A stretch of 38,008 nt of DNA from NCBI RefSeq assembly GCF_027706725.1, contig NZ_JAQFWQ010000069.1:1-38008 (forward strand). Direction: 5' to 3'. Under the pieces are notes generated by a model, which did not search any database, was not told where the DNA came from, and saw only the letters and a program-made list of their open reading frames with translations. Source of the stretch: Nocardiopsis endophytica (lineage in GTDB: Bacteria > Actinomycetota > Actinomycetes > Streptosporangiales > Streptosporangiaceae). The first letter of the stretch is position 1; each line of letters starts with the position of its first letter. The translations under genes and the position numbers were made by a program. Below are positions 33,542 to 38,008 of this stretch, in pieces.

Positions 33542-35023
33542 TCAGCGGCGGCGGCCGCGGCCTCCTCGGCGGCGCGGGGCCTCGTGCCGGTCGCCGCCTT
33601 CTGACCGGCCGGTTCCGCCCCGCCGGTCGGATCCGCCGCGCCGGTGCGGGGTGCCCCGCCGCTCCTGGGGTGCGGACGACCGGACCGTCACCGGGACGCC
33701 TGACGGCTCGCGCGCCCCGGTCACCTCGGCGAGGGCCGGGTCCGACGCGCCGCCCGCCAGCGTGCGCGGCTTGATGCGCGCCCGGTCCATCAACCGGCCC
33801 ACGTCGCGGCGCTGGCCCGGCAGCACCAGTGTGACCACGCTGCCGGACTCCCCGGCCCGGGCGGTGCGCCCGCCGCGGTGCAGGTAGTCCTTGTGGTCCG
33901 TGGGCGGGTCGAGGTTGACCACCAGGTCCAGCCCGTCCACGTGGATGCCGCGGGCCGCCACGTCGGTCGCGATCAGCGCCGTCACGTCGCCCCGCTTGAA
34001 CTGCTCCAGCGTCCGGGTGCGCTGCGGCTGGCTGCGCCCGCCGTGCAGGGGTGCGGCGAGCACCCCGTTGGCCAGCAGGTGCTCGGCCATCCGGTCCACC
34101 GCGCGCTTGGTGTCGAGGAACATGATCACCCGTCCCTCGCGCGCGGCGATCCGGGTCGCGATGTGCTTCTTCTCCTCGGCGGAGACGGGCACCACGTGGT
34201 GCTCCATGGTGGAGACCGCGCCCTCGGACCGGTCGACCGAGTGGACCACCGGGTCGTTGAGGAAACGGCGGACCAGGGTGTCGACGTTGCGGTCCAGCGT
34301 GGCCGAGAACAGCATGCGCCGCCCGTCGGCCGGGACCTCCTGCAGGATCGCGGTGACCTGCGGCATGAAGCCCATGTCGGTCATCTGGTCGGCCTCGTCC
34401 AGGACCGCGGTCTCCACCCGGTCGAGAACGCAGTCGCCGCGCTCCATGAGGTCGCGCAGCCGCCCCGGGGTGGCGACGACCAGGTGGGCGCCCTGCTGCA
34501 GGGCGCGGGCCTGGCGGCCGATGGGCATGCCGCCCACGACCGTGGCCGAGCGCACCCCGACCGACCGCGCGTAGGGGTGCAGGGAGTCGGCGACCTGCTG
34601 GGCCAGCTCCCGGGTGGGGGCCAGCACGACGGCCAGCGGGCGCCGCGGCTCGGCGGAGCGCCCGTCCAGGGCGGCGAGCAGCGCCAGCCCGAAGGCCAGG
34701 GTCTTTCCCGACCCGGTCCGGCTGCGGCCCAGCACGTCGCGCCCGGCCAGGGCGTTGGGCAGGGTGGCCGCCTGGATCTCGGACGGGGTGGTCAGCCCCT
34801 GCCGTGCCAGCGTCCGCTTCAAGGGCAGCGGCATGTCCAGCGCGTCGAAGGACTCGACGGGCGGGAGCGCCGGGGTGACGGTGGCGGGGAGGGCGAACTC
34901 GCCGGACGGGGCGCCGCCGCGGGGGCGGCCGCCGCGGCGGCTCGGGTCGCTCTGGGGCCGCCTGCCGCCGGATCTCCGGGAGGGGCGGCCGCGGGTCGTA
35001 CCGGTGCGGTACGGATGACTCAA
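33542..35023 (-). CDS. DEAD-box RNA helicase (RhlE-like)
   Basis: ATP-dependent RNA helicase of 493 residues. After a basic Arg/Gly/Ser-rich N-terminus (1-45), the helicase core shows the Q motif (FDALDMPLPLKRTLARQGLTTPSEIQ), GRSRTGSGKT, PTRELAQQ, TPGRLRDLM, LDEADQM, SAT, MFLDTKRA, TDVAARGIHVDGLDLVVN and HRGGRTARAG. The C-terminal ~90 residues are Arg/Gly-rich, typical of RNA-binding tails. It lies 238 bp downstream of the cold-shock gene on the same strand; helicase and CspA often act together in unwinding RNA at low temperature. The ATG at 35023 is preceded by AAGGCCCTACC, a weak ribosome-binding site. Confidence 0.95.
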   Translation of the reverse strand: MSHPYRTGTTRGRPSRRSGGRRPQSDPSRRGGRPRGGAPSGEFALPATVTPALPPVESFDALDMPLPLKRTLARQGLTTPSEIQAATLPNALAGRDVLGRSRTGSGKTLAFGLALLAALDGRSAEPRRPLAVVLAPTRELAQQVADSLHPYARSVGVRSATVVGGMPIGRQARALQQGAHLVVATPGRLRDLMERGDCVLDRVETAVLDEADQMTDMGFMPQVTAILQEVPADGRRMLFSATLDRNVDTLVRRFLNDPVVHSVDRSEGAVSTMEHHVVPVSAEEKKHIATRIAAREGRVIMFLDTKRAVDRMAEHLLANGVLAAPLHGGRSQPQRTRTLEQFKRGDVTALIATDVAARGIHVDGLDLVVNLDPPTDHKDYLHRGGRTARAGESGSVVTLVLPGQRRDVGRLMDRARIKPRTLAGGASDPALAEVTGAREPSGVPVTVRSSAPQERRGTPHRRGGSDRRGGTGRSEGGDRHEAPRRRGGRGRRR

Positions 35024-35203
35024 GGTAGGGCCTTTCGCCGACGGCGTTCGCCGGGCGGGAGGCCGTGCGGCCTCGCAGGAGAGAACCGGGGACGCCGGAT
35101 GAACGGGATTCCGTGCGCGCTCGCTCGGAGGCGGGCTCCGGGGCGCGCGGGGCCGGTGCGGTCGGAGTGCCGACGGCGGGACCGGCCGGGATGGGGAGTG
35201 GGG

Positions 35204-35241
35204 GCGGCGGGGCGCGGCACCCGTGGGGTGGGCCCCGCCGC
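35204..35241 (-). terminator. Hairpin after the cold-shock gene
   Basis: GCGGCGGGGC (35204-35213) pairs with GCCCCGCCGC (35232-35241), 20 nt past the csp stop on the minus strand. Read-through into the helicase gene is possible. The remainder of 35024-35203 is GC-rich leader sequence without a gene. Confidence 0.6.
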
Positions 35242-35261
35242 TCCGGGGAGCGTGGGCTCCC

Positions 35262-35465
35262 TTAGATCAGGGTGATGTTCTCCGCCTGGGGGCCCTTGGG
35301 GCCCTGCGTCGCGTCGAACTGCACGCTCTGGCCTTCGGCCAGCTCACGGAAGCCCGTGGCCTGGATGTTGGAGTAGTGGGCGAAGACGTCGGGGCCGCCG
35401 CCGTCCTGCTCGATGAAGCCGAAGCCCTTGGTGCTGTTGAACCACTTGACCGTACCGGTCGCCAT
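35262..35465 (-). CDS. Cold-shock protein CspA family
   Basis: A 67-residue single OB-fold protein: [35 protein letters not shown] contains both RNA-binding motifs (KGFGFI and VFAHY). It ends [14 protein letters not shown]. Binds single-stranded RNA and prevents secondary structure; actinomycetes have several copies, not all cold-induced. ATG at 35465 lies a few nt after GAGAGG. A long leader follows upstream (see hairpin at 35494), and the reading frame stays open upstream to 35630 without conserved sequence. Confidence 0.96.
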   Translation of the reverse strand: MATGTVKWFNSTKGFGFIEQDGGGPDVFAHYSNIQATGFRELAEGQSVQFDATQGPKGPQAENITLI

Positions 35466-35493
35466 ATGGATGCCTCTCTGTCGGAACATGAAG

Positions 35494-35528
35494 AAAACCG
35501 CAGCCGGCGATTTTCCCGTCACTGCGGT
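35494..35528 (-). promoter_or_regulatory. Hairpin with T-run in the cold-shock gene leader
   Basis: On the minus strand ACCGCAG (35528-35522) pairs with CTGCGGT (35503-35497) around an 18-nt loop, followed at once by TTT C TT. It sits 32-63 nt before the csp start and looks like a weak intrinsic terminator, so it may act as an attenuator or RNA thermosensor. Confidence 0.5.
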
Positions 35529-35599
35529 GATCTCCCGATAGAGATGGCGTTCCATCAGGGGTTCACAACTGCAACTCCTGACGAAGCTAACACACCGGC

Positions 35600-36288
35600 A
35601 ACGATCTGTCCTGATGGCCGGGTGTGTCACATGGCACCGCGGATCGGGGAATCGGCCCTCTGAGGTGCGGCGTCCGGGGCCTTCGCCCTACCGGGGCGCC
35701 GCGCGGACCGGTGACCGGACGCCGCCCGCGCCGACCCGCCGGAGCCGACCCGCCGAAAGCGGCTGCGCGCCCGGAGCCGGTCTCGGTAGGCTCGACGCGC
35801 TTTCGGGCGTGCCCTGTGCGCCGCGGTCCGGCCGCGGCCTTCCGCGCGGGACGCCCCGCCCCTCTTCCCTCCAGGGGCTCTCCAGGGGCTTCACCCTGTC
35901 CGGGTCCTGTCCGGCCGCCTCCCCGGCCGTTCTGTGGCCGACCCGTGGACGGACCCGCCCGGCAACGCGCCCGGGCCGCGGATCCCCCGCGCCGGCCCCG
36001 CATATGGGCATGACCGAAACCCGTCTCGCGCCTGTGGGTGGGCCCAGCTGCCCCCTGCCCTCGCGCCCACCGGTCCGAATCCTTCCGCGTGCCCTCCGGG
36101 GCCCAGGGGCCGGACGTTCCGACCGCCCGGTCCGGCGCGCCGCCCCGGAGTCGCCCCTCCCCGGCCCCGCGACACCGCCACCCGGAATGCCGGAAATGGC
36201 GCCGCATTGCCACGGTGCATTTCCCGTGCATTGGGGATTCATTGCCGAAGGCGGGTGAAGCGGACATTTTGAAACCGCCGTTTCGGCG
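35600..36288. other. Gene-free region between csp and the chaplin-like array
   Basis: About 700 bp with no convincing gene; open frames here lack conserved sequence and ribosome-binding sites. An 11-bp tandem duplication CTCCAGGGGCT occurs at 35869-35890 and CTGTCCGG is repeated just after. The csp promoter probably lies at the left end but no clear boxes were found. Confidence 0.6.
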
Positions 36289-36318
36289 TTGACAAAATAC
36301 GTTGCGTAGTCCCATGAT
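36289..36318 (+). promoter_or_regulatory. Promoter of the chaplin-like gene array
   Basis: Perfect -35 box TTGACA (36289-36294), 18-bp spacer, CATGAT (36313-36318), in a local AT-rich stretch. A short hairpin CGCCG-TTT-CGGCG lies just upstream. The inferred transcript has a leader of about 75 nt before the first ATG. Confidence 0.75.
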
Positions 36319-36400
36319 TACTGGCGTCCACCGCGGGGGAGCGTCCGCACGGCGCGCCCTTATCTATCCGCCTCCTTAGGAACCTTCCGGGGGAATCGCA

Positions 36401-36631
36401 ATGAAGAAGCTGACCGCCGCCGGCGTGCTCGCCGGTGCCGCCATGGGCGCCGTCCTGATGGCCGCTCCGGCCCAGGCCACCGACCAGGACTACAACTCCA
36501 ACCTGCAGGGTGTCCCGGTCCAGGTGTGCAACGCCAACGTCGGGGTCCTGGGCGCGGCCGTCCCGGTCCTGTCCCCGCAGACGGTCCTGGGCGACTGCAC
36601 CAACGGCCCGATCCAGACCAACGTCGGCTAG
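36401..36631 (+). CDS. Chaplin-like small secreted protein 1
   Basis: A 76-residue protein with a signal peptide (1-26, KK then hydrophobic, ending APAQA) and a mature part of about 50 residues: TDQDYNSNLQGVPVQVC ... DCTNGPIQTNVG. Cys43 and Cys66 are the only cysteines and probably form a disulfide. The V-P-V-x-V-C, hydrophobic Gly-rich middle and C-T-N-G pattern resembles the ~40-residue chaplin domain of Streptomyces (two Cys, surface-active amyloid coat of aerial hyphae), but spacing between Cys is longer and the sequence distinct, so kinship is tentative. ATG 36401 has GGGGGAA upstream. First of four tandem paralogues. Confidence 0.85.
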   Translation: MKKLTAAGVLAGAAMGAVLMAAPAQATDQDYNSNLQGVPVQVCNANVGVLGAAVPVLSPQTVLGDCTNGPIQTNVG

Positions 36632-36692
36632 AGCGGCGCTGCCCGTTCCACGGGTTTCGATTCCAGACTTTCTTTCCAGAGGGGAATTCCGA

Positions 36693-36923
36693 ATGATCCG
36701 CAAGATCTCCGCCGCCGGCCTGGTCGCCGGTGCCGCGATGGGCGCGCTGATGATGGCCGCTCCGGCCCAGGCGACCGACCAGACCTTCAACCAGAACCTG
36801 CAGGTCGTTCCCGTGCAGGTCTGCAACGCCAACGTCGGCGTCCTCGGTGCCGCGGTGCCGATCCTGTCGCCGCAGACCACCGGCGCCTGCACCAACGGCC
36901 CCGTCTCGACGATCGTCGAGTAG
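36693..36923 (+). CDS. Chaplin-like small secreted protein 2
   Basis: A 76-residue paralogue: signal peptide 1-26 (MIRKISAAGLVAGAAMGALMM...APAQA), mature TDQTFNQNLQVVPVQVCNAN ... ACTNGPVSTIVE with Cys43 and Cys65. The Gly/Val-rich centre VGVLGAAVPILSPQTTG is shared with copy 1. AGGGGAATTCCGA precedes ATG 36693. It starts 61 bp after copy 1 and lies in the same transcription unit. Part of its DNA (mature N-terminus) is nearly identical to copy 4. Confidence 0.85.
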   Translation: MIRKISAAGLVAGAAMGALMMAAPAQATDQTFNQNLQVVPVQVCNANVGVLGAAVPILSPQTTGACTNGPVSTIVE

Positions 36924-36944
36924 TTCCAGGAAGGACCTGTACCC

Positions 36945-37178
36945 ATGCTGCGCAAGATCACCGTCACCGGCGCGATCGTCGGCGCCGCCGCCGGAGCCGT
37001 CCTCATGGCGGCCCCCGCCCAGGCCACGGACCAGGAGTTCAACTCCAACCTGCAGGGCGTGCCCGCGCAGGTCTGCAACGCCAACGTGGGCGCGGCGATC
37101 GGCTTCGCCGTCCCGGTGCTGTCGCCGCAGAGCACGGGCGCCTGCACCAACGGCGCCATCTCCACGCTGGTCAAGTAA
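36945..37178 (+). CDS. Chaplin-like small secreted protein 3
   Basis: A 77-residue paralogue: signal peptide 1-26 (MLRKITVTGAIVGAAAGAVLM...APAQA), mature TDQEFNSNLQGVPAQVCNAN ... ACTNGAISTLVK. The central segment (VGAAIGFAVPVLSPQSTG) is one residue longer than in copy 2. AGGAAGGACC precedes ATG 36945 and the gap to copy 2 is 21 bp. Its signal-peptide DNA shares a 47-bp identical run with copy 4. Confidence 0.85.
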   Translation: MLRKITVTGAIVGAAAGAVLMAAPAQATDQEFNSNLQGVPAQVCNANVGAAIGFAVPVLSPQSTGACTNGAISTLVK

Positions 37179-37188
37179 GGAGACGGAG

Positions 37189-37440
37189 ATGCTCCGCAAG
37201 GCCACCGTCGCGGGCGCCCTGGTCGGCGCCGCCGCCGGAGCCGTCCTCATGGCGGCCCCCGCCCAGGCGACCGACCAGACGTTCAACCAGAACCTGCAGG
37301 TCGTTCCCGTGCAGGTCTGCAACCTGAACGCGAGCGCGCTCGGGCTGACCGCGCCGATCCTGTCCCCGCAGACCACCGGGGACTGCACCAACGGGCCGGT
37401 CGGCACCGTCGTCGACGAGGACGACGGCTACCGCTACTGA
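37189..37440 (+). CDS. Chaplin-like small secreted protein 4
   Basis: An 83-residue paralogue: signal peptide 1-26 (MLRKATVAGALVGAAAGAVLM...APAQA), mature TDQTFNQNLQVVPVQVCNLN ... DCTNGPVGTVV, plus an acidic/aromatic tail DEDDGYRY absent from the other copies. GGAGACGGAG directly precedes ATG 37189, 10 bp after copy 3. The DNA is a mosaic, matching copy 3 in the signal peptide and copy 2 at the start of the mature protein. Last gene of the array; a strong terminator follows. Confidence 0.85.
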   Translation: MLRKATVAGALVGAAAGAVLMAAPAQATDQTFNQNLQVVPVQVCNLNASALGLTAPILSPQTTGDCTNGPVGTVVDEDDGYRY

Positions 37441-37498
37441 CGCGGGTCCCGGGCGCGCGGCAGCGACCGCCGGAGCCGTGCCGCCCGGGTGACCGGCC

Positions 37499-37542
37499 GT
37501 GGGCCCCCGCCCCTCGAACGCACCGAGGGGACGGGGGCCCAC
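37499..37542. terminator. Hairpin terminator after the chaplin-like array
   Basis: GTGGGCCCCCG-C-CCCTCG (37499-37516) pairs with CGAGGGG-A-CGGGGGCCCAC (37524-37542) with one mismatch and a 7-nt loop. It lies between convergent stops and can also end the thiolase gene. Confidence 0.85.
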
Positions 37543-37579
37543 GCCGTGTGCCCACCGTCCCCGGCGGCGGGTGGCCGGG

Positions 37580-38008
37580 TCACCGGGTCAGCACGGTCGC
37601 CGAGCCGTGGCCGAACAGCCCCTGGTTGACCGCGATCCCGACCCGGGCGCCCTCCACCCGGCGCTCCGGCTCGGCGCGGCCGCGGAGCTGGGCGGTGATC
37701 TCGCACACCTGGGCGATGCCCTGGGCCGGGACCGCCTCGCCGAAGCTCGCCAGGCCGCCGCTGGGGTTGACGGGGACGCGCCCGCCGACCCGGGTCGCCC
37801 CGTCGCGGAGCAGCCCCTCGGCCCCGCCGCGCGGGCACAGCCCGATCTCCTCGTACCAGTCCAGCTCCATCGCGGTGGACAGGTCGTACACCTCGGCCAG
37901 GTCCAGGTCCTCGGGGCCCGCGCCCGCCTCCTCGTACGCGGCGCGCGCGTTGGCCTCGCGGAACCGCGGGGCCCACCCGCCCGCCCCGCCGTCCCCGTCC
38001 TCGGCCCC
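37580..38008 (-). CDS. Thiolase-family protein, C-terminal part
   Basis: Runs off the window; 142 codons are visible. AEVYDLSTAMELDWYEEIGLCPRGGA, VNPSGGLASFGEAVPAQGIAQVCEITAQLRG and VGIAVNQGLFGHGSATVLTR match the C-terminal domain of thiolase-like proteins of the SCP-x/acetyl-CoA acetyltransferase type, in which the NPSGG loop region is conserved. In place of the usual C-terminal C-x-G catalytic motif, the end reads NQGLFGHGSA, so a non-canonical thiolase or lipid-transfer-like member is likely. The N-terminal half with the nucleophilic cysteine is outside the window. Confidence 0.85.
   Translation of the reverse strand, partial: GAEDGDGGAGGWAPRFREANARAAYEEAGAGPEDLDLAEVYDLSTAMELDWYEEIGLCPRGGAEGLLRDGATRVGGRVPVNPSGGLASFGEAVPAQGIAQVCEITAQLRGRAEPERRVEGARVGIAVNQGLFGHGSATVLTR

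Noticed and set aside
35466-35630. In-frame upstream extension of the cold-shock protein.
   Set aside because: The CspA family starts at MATGTVKWF, and the upstream stretch holds the leader hairpin and is not conserved-looking.
35587-36315. Several long open frames on both strands before the chaplin-like array.
   Set aside because: Arg/Pro/Gly-rich low-complexity products on competing frames, no ribosome-binding sites, no domains.

Overview
The window is a chromosomal stretch of a very GC-rich Gram-positive actinomycete. Strong third-position G/C bias, frequent GTG starts, a menaquinone-type complex I operon, paired XRE/DUF397 regulators, a DUF5753 regulator, sortase-anchored and chaplin-like surface proteins and a DUF1707 protein all point to Actinobacteria. 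The family Nocardiopsaceae (Nocardiopsis, Streptomonospora, Thermobifida) is my best guess; this is inference, and no 16S or marker-gene search was possible.

Layout. Positions 1-10749 hold the 3' part of the respiratory complex I operon: the end of nuoF, then nuoG-H-I-J-K-L-M-N, all on the plus strand with mostly overlapping or near-abutting genes. It is followed by a long-chain polyprenyl diphosphate synthase (10974-11981), which plausibly makes the menaquinone side chain, i.e. the lipid tail of the electron acceptor of complex I. Positions 11995-20700 are an accessory patchwork: a large inverted repeat, a PRC-barrel protein, a RarD-type permease, a secreted/membrane serine hydrolase, a HipB-like repressor with three evenly spaced operators and a HipA fragment without its catalytic part, both flanked by about 70-bp direct repeats, then msrA, a HAD phosphatase-like gene, a DUF397/XRE regulator pair and two small proteins of unknown function.

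Positions 20786-30191 hold a sortase-anchored DUF11 repeat protein, an F420/flavin PPOX protein, a Gln/Gly/Tyr-rich low-complexity protein, an NAD(P)-binding protein, an acyl-CoA synthetase and the 2-oxoacid:ferredoxin oxidoreductase korA-korB. Positions 30192-35465 hold an HtpX-like protease, a small protein that may be an immunity protein, YajQ, tRNA-Tyr, a DUF1707 membrane protein with an operator-like promoter, a DEAD-box RNA helicase and a cold-shock protein. After about 750 bp without a gene, a clear promoter drives four tandem genes (36401-37440) for small secreted two-cysteine proteins resembling chaplins. The window ends in a thiolase-family gene that runs off the edge.

Most striking signals: the four-gene chaplin-like array, whose last member is a mosaic of its two neighbours; the hipB-like gene with a promoter built into three 27-bp-spaced TGTCC-N8-GGACA operators, next to a HipA cut off just after its phosphorylation loop; and the Q/G/Y-rich prion-like tail at 23409-24017. 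No CRISPR array, complete insertion sequence, prophage or rRNA gene was seen.
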